NCBI GenBank assembly: GCA_008923315.1
Contig: WBSF01000007.1
Span: 276,246 to 340,245, forward strand
Length of the DNA: 64,000 nt
DNA from: Betaproteobacteria bacterium SCN1
GTDB lineage: Bacteria > Pseudomonadota > Gammaproteobacteria > Burkholderiales > Thiobacillaceae
Direction of reading: 5' to 3'
Part shown: one piece after another, positions 13,025 to 20,714 of the stretch
Numbering within the stretch: position 1 is the first letter of the stretch
Layout: every line of letters starts with the position of its first letter
Program-made: the position numbers and the translations under genes
Notes under the pieces: model-generated
The model's database searches: none
The model's input: the letters and a program-made list of their open reading frames with translations, nothing else
What the model was told of the DNA's origin: nothing

Positions 13025-13741
13025 TTATCCCGGATTCAGCGCGGCATGGACGGCGCGGGCGATGTTTATTGCGTCCGGCGTATCGCTGTGCAGGCAGATC
13101 GTATCGGCCCGCACAGCGAGCGGCACGCCTTCCGGCGAACGCACGCCAAGGCCATGCGCCAGCGCAGTCGCCTGTGCCGCGGCGGCCGCAGGTTCACGAA
13201 TCACTGCGCCGGACGTTTCACGTGAAACCAGTGCATCGGCCGCACGGTAGCGGCGGTCGGCAAAGGCTTCGTTCAGCACTGTCAGCCCGGCCGCCTGACC
13301 GGCTTCGATCAGACGGCTACCCGACAATCCCACCAGTATCAGCGTGCGGTCGATGGCGACGACCGCCTCGGCAATCGCCTGCGCCACTGCGGAGTCGCAC
13401 GCCGCCACATTGTAGAGCGCACCGTGCGGCTTGACGTGCGCCAGGCGCAGCCCCCGCCGCAACGCCTGTTCGGCCAGCGCCTCGGTTTGTTCCACCACCC
13501 ACGCGCGGATGTCGGCGGGCGTCGCCGGCAGCACCCGCCGGCCGAAATGCGCACGGTCCGGATAACTCGGGTGCGCGCCTGCCGCCACGCCATGCGACGC
13601 AGCCCGCTCCAACGCGGCAGCCATGCTGGCCGCATCGCCCGCATGCCCCCCACAGGCGATCGAGACACGGTCGAGATAGGGCATCAGACCGGCATCGTCG
13701 CAGCCTTCGCCGATATCGGCATTGAGTTCGATCAGGCCCAT
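13025..13741 (-). CDS. pxpA: 5-oxoprolinase subunit A
   Basis: LamB/YcsF-family component of the ATP-dependent PxpABC 5-oxoprolinase, which opens 5-oxoproline to glutamate. The start at 13741 (MGLIELNADIGEG) is chosen for the conserved N terminus and an upstream GGTGAG; upstream in-frame extension is not conserved. The 238-residue protein has LNADIGE, SIACGGHAGD and HVKPHGALYN motifs. It overlaps the end of pxpC by 10 bases. A parS site sits inside at 13215-13228. Confidence 0.95.
   Translation of the reverse strand: MGLIELNADIGEGCDDAGLMPYLDRVSIACGGHAGDAASMAAALERAASHGVAAGAHPSYPDRAHFGRRVLPATPADIRAWVVEQTEALAEQALRRGLRLAHVKPHGALYNVAACDSAVAQAIAEAVVAIDRTLILVGLSGSRLIEAGQAAGLTVLNEAFADRRYRAADALVSRETSGAVIREPAAAAAQATALAHGLGVRSPEGVPLAVRADTICLHSDTPDAINIARAVHAALNPG
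13215..13228. promoter_or_regulatory. parS centromere site 3
   Basis: Perfect palindrome GTTTCACGTGAAAC inside pxpA. The in-frame codons read as Val-Ser-Arg-Glu-Thr, so the site is maintained within coding sequence. Confidence 0.9.
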
Positions 13742-14649
13742 TCGCTCACCGTCCACGTATCCCCGGCCACCAGCATGCGCGCCTGATCGACCGTCACCGT
13801 CTGAAAACGGAGCCGATCGCCCGGCCGCGCCTGCGCCAGCCGCGGCCAGTCCGCCGAAATCACCGTGGCGATCACCGGATATCCCCCGGTCGCCGGCCCA
13901 TCCCAGCCCAGCACAATGGGCTGACCGTCGGGCGGGACCTGGATCGCACCCGGCAACACGCCTTGCGTCGGCCAGTCGGCGGCCGACCCGGTTACGCACG
14001 GGCCGGCAAGCCGCAGTCCACGCCGGTCGGATTCCGCCGCCACGCGAAAACGGCCGCCAAAGAATGCCGCCAGCCCCGCATCGTCAAATGCGGCCGATTG
14101 CGGTCCCGACACCACCCGTACCGGCGCATCGTCTCCCCGGTCCACGGGTGCCTGCGCCCGCATCAGACGCACGCCGCCCTCAGGCCGCCCCACATGCAGG
14201 GTATCCCCCGCCCGCAAGGGCCGTCCGCGGTGGCCGCCCCAGCCGGCCTGAGGCAAGGTGCTGGCACTGCCCAGCACCGGCGGCACGGCCAAGCCGCCGC
14301 GCACCGCGAGCCAGCAGCGGTACCCTGCATCCGGCGTCTCGATCCGCAGAATCTCACTCGCCGCCAGCACCAGCGTCTGATTCCAGCCCGCAGTCAGGCC
14401 GGCCGCGCGCGCGGCGCGAAACGGCGCACCCGTCAGCGCGATCACCCCGCCCCGCGGAAAATGCAGATGCGGGCCGCGGCCAACGATCTCCAGCCCCGCC
14501 GCGTCGGGCGGATTGCCCACCAGCTGGTTGGCCACCTGCAGCGCCGCAGGGTCGGCCGCACCGCCGGCCGGCACGCCCAGACGCCGCCAACCCGGACGTC
14601 CCGTATCCATGACCAGATCACACAGACCGGCCCGCATCACCTCGATCAT
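13732..14649 (-). CDS. pxpC: 5-oxoprolinase subunit C
   Basis: KipA/biotin-dependent carboxyltransferase-like subunit of 5-oxoprolinase. The 305-residue protein has the family opening GGAADPAALQVANQLVGN and the segment VLPGAIQVPPDGQPIVLGWD. It overlaps pxpB by 4 bases and pxpA by 10 bases, giving a compact pxpB-pxpC-pxpA operon. Confidence 0.95.
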   Translation of the reverse strand: MIEVMRAGLCDLVMDTGRPGWRRLGVPAGGAADPAALQVANQLVGNPPDAAGLEIVGRGPHLHFPRGGVIALTGAPFRAARAAGLTAGWNQTLVLAASEILRIETPDAGYRCWLAVRGGLAVPPVLGSASTLPQAGWGGHRGRPLRAGDTLHVGRPEGGVRLMRAQAPVDRGDDAPVRVVSGPQSAAFDDAGLAAFFGGRFRVAAESDRRGLRLAGPCVTGSAADWPTQGVLPGAIQVPPDGQPIVLGWDGPATGGYPVIATVISADWPRLAQARPGDRLRFQTVTVDQARMLVAGDTWTVSEWA

Positions 14650-15296
14650 CGCGATTCCGCCACGAAACGCACACGGTCGCCCGGCCGCAGCAAGGCGGGG
14701 GCCGGCGCAGCGGGGTCGAACAGGCGTGCGGCGGTGCGGCCCAGCACATGCCAGCCGCCCGGACCGGCGGCCGGATAGATGCCGAGATAACCACCACCGA
14801 CGGCGACGCTTCCCGCCGCCACGCGATGTCGCGGCGTCGACCGGCGCGGTGCCGCCAGCACGTCCGGCAGGCCGGCCAGATACGGAAAGCCCGGCTGAAA
14901 GCCCAGGAAAGCCACCGTATAGACCGTCGCCGTCAACCGACGGACATAACCGGTTTCGTCCAGACCCGCTCCGGCCGCACGTTCGGCCAGATCGGGGCCG
15001 CTCTCGCCACCGAAAATCACCCGCATCACATGCTCCCGGCTCTCCGCCATCACGGTATCCTGAACCGGGCGCACCAGCGCTTCCCGCAGACCGGCCGAGG
15101 GTACGGTCCCCGGCCTGAAAATCAGCAAAATGCTTCCATCTGCGGGGATAATGTCTTCTATTTCTTCAAAATTGCCAGAATCAAGCATTGCATAGCGCGC
15201 CAGGGTCGTGGTCCCTGTGACCACCCGCACGGCACGGTCGCCCATCCAGCGCCAGGCCGGATCGGCATACGGTTGACCGGGTTTCGGGTTTGCCAT
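14646..15296 (-). CDS. pxpB: 5-oxoprolinase subunit B
   Basis: KipI-like subunit B of PxpABC. The 216-residue protein contains the hallmark VAFLGFQPGFPYLAGLPDVL and VAAGSVAVGGGYLGIYP segments seen in allophanate-hydrolase subunit 1 type proteins. It is the first gene of the pxpBCA set. Only 36 bases separate its start from the divergently read exported protein at 15333. Confidence 0.94.
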   Translation of the reverse strand: MANPKPGQPYADPAWRWMGDRAVRVVTGTTTLARYAMLDSGNFEEIEDIIPADGSILLIFRPGTVPSAGLREALVRPVQDTVMAESREHVMRVIFGGESGPDLAERAAGAGLDETGYVRRLTATVYTVAFLGFQPGFPYLAGLPDVLAAPRRSTPRHRVAAGSVAVGGGYLGIYPAAGPGGWHVLGRTAARLFDPAAPAPALLRPGDRVRFVAESR

Positions 15297-15332
15297 AGGG
15301 TCTAGGCGCCTTTCAGGGTTTTCGGAGAACGA

Positions 15333-16049
15333 ATGTTCAAAGCAGCGTGCCTGGCCGTCTTGCTGGCCACGACTAGTTTAACGGCGAGTCCGGTACACGC
15401 CGCGATGAGCGCGCTCAATCCCGCGCTCGTCCAGAATCTCGATACCCGGCCGAAGAAGGTCATCCTGCTGCCGCCGCAGATATTCGTATTCGAACTCTCG
15501 GCCGGCGGCGTCCCCACCCGCATGGCCGACTGGGAAGCCGCCTCGCGCGACAATCTCCGCAACGCCGCCCTGCGGCAGGCACAGGAGGCGCGACTATTCG
15601 AACTCGCCGACGCCCCCGTACTCGACCCTGCTGAACAGGACACGCTCGACGCCCACATCGGCCTCTACGATCGCGTCGCGCAGGCCGTATTCGTCTACGG
15701 CCGCGGCGAACAGGCCGCCTGGGCCCACAAGAAATACGAATTCGACTACACCCTCGGTCCCGGCCTCGCCTTTCTGCGCGAACGCACCGGTGCCGACGCT
15801 GCGCTCATCGTGCTCGGCGCCGACTATATTTCTTCCGGCGGCCGCAAGCTCGCCTTCGTCGCAGGGCTCGCGCTCGGCATCGTCATGCCGCTCGGGCAGT
15901 CCTTCGTCGCTGCCGGCATCGTCGATCTGAAGAACGGCGACGTGCAGTGGATGGGCTTCGATTCGAGCAGCAGCCTCGACACGCGCAACGCCGAGGCCGT
16001 GAACGGTCTGATGCGCACGCTCTACCAGACCTGGCCCGGCCCCCGATGA
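15333..16049 (+). CDS. Exported protein of unknown function
   Basis: A 238-residue protein with a clear signal peptide (MFKAACLAVLLATTSLTASPVHA, cleavage near residue 23). Visible segments are KKVILLPPQIFVFELSAGG, a middle part rich in Ala/Glu/Arg, and a hydrophobic glycine-rich stretch near residues 173-193 followed by IVDLKNGDVQWMGF. I do not recognise a family. GGAG precedes the ATG. Its TGA overlaps the start of the M48 peptidase gene (ATGA), and that gene in turn overlaps a small lipoprotein gene, so the three are probably made together and act in the envelope. Confidence 0.8.
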   Translation: MFKAACLAVLLATTSLTASPVHAAMSALNPALVQNLDTRPKKVILLPPQIFVFELSAGGVPTRMADWEAASRDNLRNAALRQAQEARLFELADAPVLDPAEQDTLDAHIGLYDRVAQAVFVYGRGEQAAWAHKKYEFDYTLGPGLAFLRERTGADAALIVLGADYISSGGRKLAFVAGLALGIVMPLGQSFVAAGIVDLKNGDVQWMGFDSSSSLDTRNAEAVNGLMRTLYQTWPGPR

Positions 16050-17188
16050 GATCCGCCGCCTCGCCGCGCACATGGATCTGCGCACTGACCCTGTGCCTCG
16101 CCTCGCCCCTGCGCGCCGAGCCCGTCGCGCCCTGGACGCATACTGTCGAACCGACCGAACTCGATACCGCCGAAAAAAGCCTGTGGCAGGAAGCCGACGA
16201 ATTCGACCGCGCGCTTCTGCGTGCCGGCAAGCTCAACGCCGACCCTGCGCTCACCGCCTACCTGCAGGGCATCATGGATCGGCTCTACCCCGAATTCAAG
16301 GGCCGGCTCACGGTGCGCCTGCTGAACGCCCAGCAGATCAACGCGTTCGCCCTGCCCAATGGCAGCATCTACGTCAACGCCGGCCTCATCGCCCGCTTCC
16401 AGAACGAGGCGCAACTCGCCACCGTACTCGCCCACGAAGGCGCGCATTTTACCCATCGCCATTCGCTGCAACAGGCCGACCGGGTGCGCAACGCCGCTGC
16501 GTTCGCCCTGGTCGTCGGTCTGCTCGGTGTGCCCGTGGTCGGCGATCTGGTCGCGCTGTCCTCGATGTTCGGCTTCTCGCGCGAACACGAGCGCGAAGCC
16601 GACGCCATCGGCTACCAGCGGCTCGTCGCGGCCGGCTACGCTCCCCGCGAAAGCATCAAGACCTTCGAACACCTGCAGGCCGAGATCAAGGCCGCCGACA
16701 TCAAGGAGCCCTTTTTCTTCTCCAGCCACCCCAAGCTGCAGGAACGCATCGACAGCTTCACCGAGTTGAGCCGCGACGCAGCCGGCGGCGAAACCGGCTA
16801 CCGGCGTTTCGTCGAATCCACCGCCCCTCTGCGGCTCACGTCGCTGGATGCCGATCTCGCCGCCTATCGTTACCGGCAGATCATCCTCATGCTGACCACC
16901 CCCGAAACACGCCGCGAGTACCCGCCAGAAGCCGGCTACTACCTCGGCGAAGCCTACCGCCTGCGCAACGAAACCGGCGATGCCGCGCTGGCCGAACGCG
17001 AGCTGCGCCGCACCGTCGAAACCGCGCCGCAGTTCGCGCCGGCCTACCGTGCCCTCGGTTTTCTGCTCTACAAGCGTGGCGACAAGGACCAGGCCGCCAG
17101 CCTGTTCCGCCGCTATCTCGAACTCGCGCCCGACGCCACCGACCGCGGCTATGTCGAGGCCGCTCTCCACGATACGCCCGCCCCATGA
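16046..17188 (+). CDS. Periplasmic M48 family metalloprotease with C-terminal TPR-like region
   Basis: Zinc metalloprotease related to the BepA/YfgC group, which handles outer-membrane protein quality control. The start at 16046 gives a signal peptide (MRSAASPRTWICALTLCLAS). The 380-residue protein has the zinc motif HEGAH at residues 130-134 and the third ligand region REHEREADAIGY. The C-terminal third (VETAPQFAPAYRALGFLLYK) looks like TPR repeats. It overlaps both neighbours by 4 bases. The exact substrate is not deducible. Confidence 0.88.
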   Translation: MRSAASPRTWICALTLCLASPLRAEPVAPWTHTVEPTELDTAEKSLWQEADEFDRALLRAGKLNADPALTAYLQGIMDRLYPEFKGRLTVRLLNAQQINAFALPNGSIYVNAGLIARFQNEAQLATVLAHEGAHFTHRHSLQQADRVRNAAAFALVVGLLGVPVVGDLVALSSMFGFSREHEREADAIGYQRLVAAGYAPRESIKTFEHLQAEIKAADIKEPFFFSSHPKLQERIDSFTELSRDAAGGETGYRRFVESTAPLRLTSLDADLAAYRYRQIILMLTTPETRREYPPEAGYYLGEAYRLRNETGDAALAERELRRTVETAPQFAPAYRALGFLLYKRGDKDQAASLFRRYLELAPDATDRGYVEAALHDTPAP

Positions 17189-17751
17189 CACGCCGCCTCC
17201 TCGCCATATGCTGTCTCGCCCTCCTCCTCCCGGCCTGCGCACCGTGGGCCCGCATCGCGCCTGACGACCACGGCTTCGAAAAACGCGACGACTACCGCCT
17301 CGACCTGCCCATCGGCTGGGTGCGGCGGACCGCCGACGTCAACGATCTTTTCCTGACCCGCGACGGGCCCGCGCTGAACTTCATCGTCGTCGCCCGCCAG
17401 CTACACGACCGCAAGCTGCCCTACACCAAACGCGAAACCCGTGCCGACATGCTGCCTTTCGAGCTCGCCGAGCTCGCACTCGCCGAATGGCGCGGCAACG
17501 ACGCCACCGCCAATCTCGAAGTCCTGTCCAACACCCCGGCCACGCTTGGCGGCAAGCCTGCCATCCGGTTGCACGTACGCTACCGGAACGAACGCGGCCT
17601 GCCCATCGAGCGGCTCATGGTGGCCATGGTCGACGCACGTGGCCGCCTCTCGCTGCTGTACGAAGCGCCCGCCATCGTCTATTTTGCGCGCGGCCAATCC
17701 GCATTCGACAATCTGGCCGCAAGCCTGCGCTTCCTCGGCGCAGGACAATAA
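17185..17751 (+). CDS. Putative lipoprotein of unknown function
   Basis: The start at 17185 overlaps the peptidase stop (ATGA). The 188-residue product begins MTRRLLAICCLALLLPAC, a lipoprotein signal with the acylated Cys at residue 18. The rest is soluble, with IGWVRRTADVNDLFLTRDG and a closing FDNLAASLRFLGAG. I recognise no enzyme motif. It is the last gene of a three-gene envelope operon and ends at a hairpin whose T-tract serves the opposite strand. Confidence 0.8.
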   Translation: MTRRLLAICCLALLLPACAPWARIAPDDHGFEKRDDYRLDLPIGWVRRTADVNDLFLTRDGPALNFIVVARQLHDRKLPYTKRETRADMLPFELAELALAEWRGNDATANLEVLSNTPATLGGKPAIRLHVRYRNERGLPIERLMVAMVDARGRLSLLYEAPAIVYFARGQSAFDNLAASLRFLGAGQ

Positions 17752-17777
17752 AAAACCCCCGCACGGCGGCGGGGGTT
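17748..17777 (-). terminator. Rho-independent terminator after the PEP-CTERM gene
   Basis: AACCCCCGC (17754-17762) pairs with GCGGGGGTT (17769-17777) around a 6-base loop. Read on the minus strand the stem is followed directly by a T-rich run, and it lies 24 bases past the stop at 17801. The stem may also stop plus-strand reading from 17751, but it has no T-tract in that direction. Confidence 0.85.
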
Positions 17778-17800
17778 CGACAGACCGGAAACCGGCCGCG

Positions 17801-18646
17801 TCAGGCTTCGGCGCGACGACGGCGCATGGCACCCGCCAGCACCAGCCCGGTGCCCAGCAACAGCAGCGACCCCGGTTCCGGCACGGTATTGCCCCCGCCC
17901 CCGATCGGCGCGAAACGGTCTTCAAGGGTCCACGACAGCACGTCATGATTGGCGTACGCCGCACCGGTGCCCGAGGTAAAGCCGACGTAGGCATTGGTCG
18001 TGCCCAGCACCGTCGCCAGATCCACCGCGTAGCTCAGCAACGCCGTGCTCGGGCGGACGGCCGAGCGCGTCAGGCGGGCTTCCAGCATCTGTGTAGCGCT
18101 GTTGTAGTCTACCCAGGCATTCCAGATGTCACCGTCGTTCATGTCGGCTTCGGTCACTTCGGTGAGTACCACCGACGTGACGCTGCCGTTGATGTCGATG
18201 CCGATGTGGTTGCTGCTGTTGTTGTCGCCGCCGCCGTTGTTCCAGGTATCGAATTCGATACCCACGCTGTTGGGAATACCCTGATAGCCGATGCCGCCGC
18301 CGATGCCGCCGACGTTGTTGCCGACCGTCTGCACCACGAACACCAGGCCGTCCGCGCCGCAGCCCAGACCATCGCATGATCCGCCAGCACTGGTGAAGCG
18401 GAACTGGAAATAGGTGCTGAAAGACGCGTTCGAAGCCAGCGAAACCGTGCTGGTCGAAAAAGCGCTGCCCGACTGGCTGAAGTTTGCCGGCGTGACGCGC
18501 AGCACGTTGCCGGCCTGCGCTGCGTTGCCATTGATGGTCAGGCCCGCGACGCTGGAGAAATCCGTGTAGCTGATCACCGCCGCGCCCGCCTGACTGGCCA
18601 GAACGAGGCCGCTCACGAGCGCCGACCATTTCATCAGGTGTTTCAT
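17801..18646 (-). CDS. PEP-CTERM protein with L-type lectin-like domain
   Basis: Exported protein expected to be sorted by an exosortase. The start at 18646 has GGGAG upstream and gives the signal peptide MKHLMKWSALVSGLVLASQ; in-frame extension to 18733 is unlikely. The body resembles legume-lectin beta-sandwich proteins (GYQGIPNSVGIEFDTWNN, then SNHIGIDINGSV), with sugar or cell-surface binding as the likely role. The end VPEPGSLLLLGTGLVLAG followed by RRRR is a textbook PEP-CTERM tail: motif, membrane helix, basic cluster. The partner exosortase is not in the window. Confidence 0.92.
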   Translation of the reverse strand: MKHLMKWSALVSGLVLASQAGAAVISYTDFSSVAGLTINGNAAQAGNVLRVTPANFSQSGSAFSTSTVSLASNASFSTYFQFRFTSAGGSCDGLGCGADGLVFVVQTVGNNVGGIGGGIGYQGIPNSVGIEFDTWNNGGGDNNSSNHIGIDINGSVTSVVLTEVTEADMNDGDIWNAWVDYNSATQMLEARLTRSAVRPSTALLSYAVDLATVLGTTNAYVGFTSGTGAAYANHDVLSWTLEDRFAPIGGGGNTVPEPGSLLLLGTGLVLAGAMRRRRAEA

Positions 18647-18783
18647 CTTCGCTCCCTCATGTTTGTATGCGTGCCGATCACGAGCAAAAAGCAGACCCAT
18701 CAAAACACGGGGCTCAATCGGCAGCAAAAACAATCGGTTGGCGCAGCCCTGCGTCCACCGGCCCGCCCGCGGCGGGTGGCGTG

Positions 18784-18805
18784 TAAAAAAAGCCGACGCG
18801 CAGGC
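18784..18805 (-). terminator. Weak terminator after the DEAD-box helicase gene
   Basis: On the minus strand, immediately past the stop at 18806, a short stem (AGCC/GGCT) with an 8-base loop runs into seven Ts. The stem is short, so termination may be partial. Confidence 0.5.
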
Positions 18806-20398
18806 TCAGTCCTTGAAACGCCCGCGCACGCCCGGGCGGGCGCCACTGCCGCGTTTGTCCTGACCGGGGCCGCGTGCGCCGCGCGGGGCCGCGCGGTCGC
18901 CGTAACTGCGGCCTGCCGGCTTGGCCTTGGCCTGCGCCCGGGCTTCGCGTTCGCGCTTTTCCCAGTAGGCGACGCTGTTGCCATCGACATCCGGCTTGGA
19001 AGTCTCTTCTTCGCGTGGCATGCGGTTGCCCCAGGTGCGCTGCGCGTGATCGGCGCGCGCCGTCTCCTCGAAACGGCTGCCGCGCGGCGCATCGAGCCGG
19101 TAACCGCGATCGCGGTTGTCGCGGCCTTCGCCCCGTGCCGGTCGGGGCGCACCGTAGCTGCGCGCCTCGCCGTTCCAGCTGCGCTTGTCGCCGAAGCCGC
19201 GGGCCCCCTGCGGCTTGCCGCGAACGGGTTTGCCCGCAGGGCGGCCGGAAGCCGGTTTTTGCGTCGGCTCCAGTCCCGGCAGGGTATGAATGTCGATGCG
19301 CCGGCCCGTGTAACGCTCGATGGCGCGCACCAGCCCGCCTTCACGCATGCCTGCCAGGCTCCAGGCGATCCCGGTGCGGCCGGCACGGCCGGTGCGCCCG
19401 ATGCGGTGGACATAGTCTTCGGCCTGCCGCGGCAAATCGAAATTGATGACGTGGCTGATGCCGGCGACATCGATGCCGCGCGCGGCGACGTCGGTCGCCA
19501 CCAGTACGCGGGTACGGCCGTCGCGCAGACGCTGCAATGCACGGTTGCGCTGACCCTGTTGCATGTCGCCATGCAGCGAGTCGGACGCGAAGCCGCTGTC
19601 GGCCAGCATATCCGACAGCTCTTCCGCACTGCGCTTGGTGGCGGCAAAGACGATGGCCTGCGTCAGGTCCACGTCGCGCAACAGTGCGTCGAGCAGACGC
19701 TGTTTGTGATCCAGATTGTCGGCGTAGAGCAGGCGTTCCTCGATCTGGGCTTCCTGTTTGGGCGCGGCTTCGACCTCGATGCGCTGCGCGTCGCGCGTCA
19801 GTTCCGCGGCGAGGCTGCCGACCACGCCTTCGAGCGTGGCGGAGAACAGTAGCGTCTGGCGCGACGCGGGGCAGCGCGCGGCGATGGCACGGATGTCGTC
19901 GACGAAACCCATGTCCAGCATGCGGTCCGCCTCGTCCAGCACCAGCACCTCGAGCCGTGAAAAATCGATCTTGCCGCGTTCCAGATGATCGATCAGCCGG
20001 CCCGGCGTCGCCACCACCACATCGACCGGCTGCGAGATGCGCTTCAGCTGCAGGCCGTAGGGGGCGCCGCCGACCAGGCAGGCGGTGCGGAAACGGCGCA
20101 GGGCCTTGCCGTATTTCATCGCCGATTTTTCCACCTGCAGGGCCAGTTCGCGCGTCGGCGCAAGCACCAGCACGCGCGGGCCGATGCTTTTCACGGCAGG
20201 CTCGGCCAGCAGGCGCTGGATGGACGGCAGCAGGAAGGCCGCCGTCTTGCCGCTGCCGGTGTGCGACGACACCAGCAGGTCGCGGCCGGTCAGCGCGGCG
20301 GGAATCGCCTGCACCTGAACGGGCGAAGCCGTCTCGTAACCGGCTTCGGTCACGGATTTGAGAATGAGGGGGTCGAGTCCCAGCTCGGAAAAGCTCAT
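18806..20398 (-). CDS. rhlE: DEAD-box ATP-dependent RNA helicase (RhlE type)
   Basis: RNA helicase acting in ribosome assembly and RNA turnover. The 530-residue protein starts MSFSELGLDPLILKSVTEAGY and has all core motifs: Q motif PVQVQAIP, SSHTGSGKT, PTRELALQ, VLDEADRMLDMGF, SAT, and HRIGRTGRAGR. The C-terminal 150 or so residues are basic, Arg/Gly-rich and probably disordered, as in RhlE/DbpA-like helicases that bind RNA non-specifically. AAGGA precedes the ATG. The 316-base gap upstream (20399-20714) shows no gene. Confidence 0.93.
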   Translation of the reverse strand: MSFSELGLDPLILKSVTEAGYETASPVQVQAIPAALTGRDLLVSSHTGSGKTAAFLLPSIQRLLAEPAVKSIGPRVLVLAPTRELALQVEKSAMKYGKALRRFRTACLVGGAPYGLQLKRISQPVDVVVATPGRLIDHLERGKIDFSRLEVLVLDEADRMLDMGFVDDIRAIAARCPASRQTLLFSATLEGVVGSLAAELTRDAQRIEVEAAPKQEAQIEERLLYADNLDHKQRLLDALLRDVDLTQAIVFAATKRSAEELSDMLADSGFASDSLHGDMQQGQRNRALQRLRDGRTRVLVATDVAARGIDVAGISHVINFDLPRQAEDYVHRIGRTGRAGRTGIAWSLAGMREGGLVRAIERYTGRRIDIHTLPGLEPTQKPASGRPAGKPVRGKPQGARGFGDKRSWNGEARSYGAPRPARGEGRDNRDRGYRLDAPRGSRFEETARADHAQRTWGNRMPREEETSKPDVDGNSVAYWEKREREARAQAKAKPAGRSYGDRAAPRGARGPGQDKRGSGARPGVRGRFKD

Positions 20399-20714
20399 GC
20401 GGAGTCCTTATTCAATTCAATGCGCACACGCGCACGCCGGGCCGGGCCCGGCAGCGAAGCCGGGCAGGCCAACATTTACGAACCGGAACCGGGCGCGATG
20501 GATGCCGCGCAATCGATCAACGGGTCGCGTCGATCACATCGGCGCCAACCACAGGACTTGTCGCGGCGCATGCCGCACAAAAGAGAGGTCGAGGACGATG
20601 GGGCTGTGGAAACAGTCCCGAGGCACGGCGGGGACGCCTGCCTGCTACTGCGGACACAACGGCGCGCAGTGTATCAGAAAACGCTGATTTTCCCGAACGC
20701 CGTGCAGGCCCGAT
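20399..20714. other. Intergenic region without a gene
   Basis: Stretch between the helicase start and the ABC transporter stop. I see short GC-rich inverted repeats near 20437-20465 (GCCGGGC-type) and no convincing coding frame or RNA gene. It should contain the helicase promoter and the ABC transporter terminator, but neither stands out. Confidence 0.6.
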
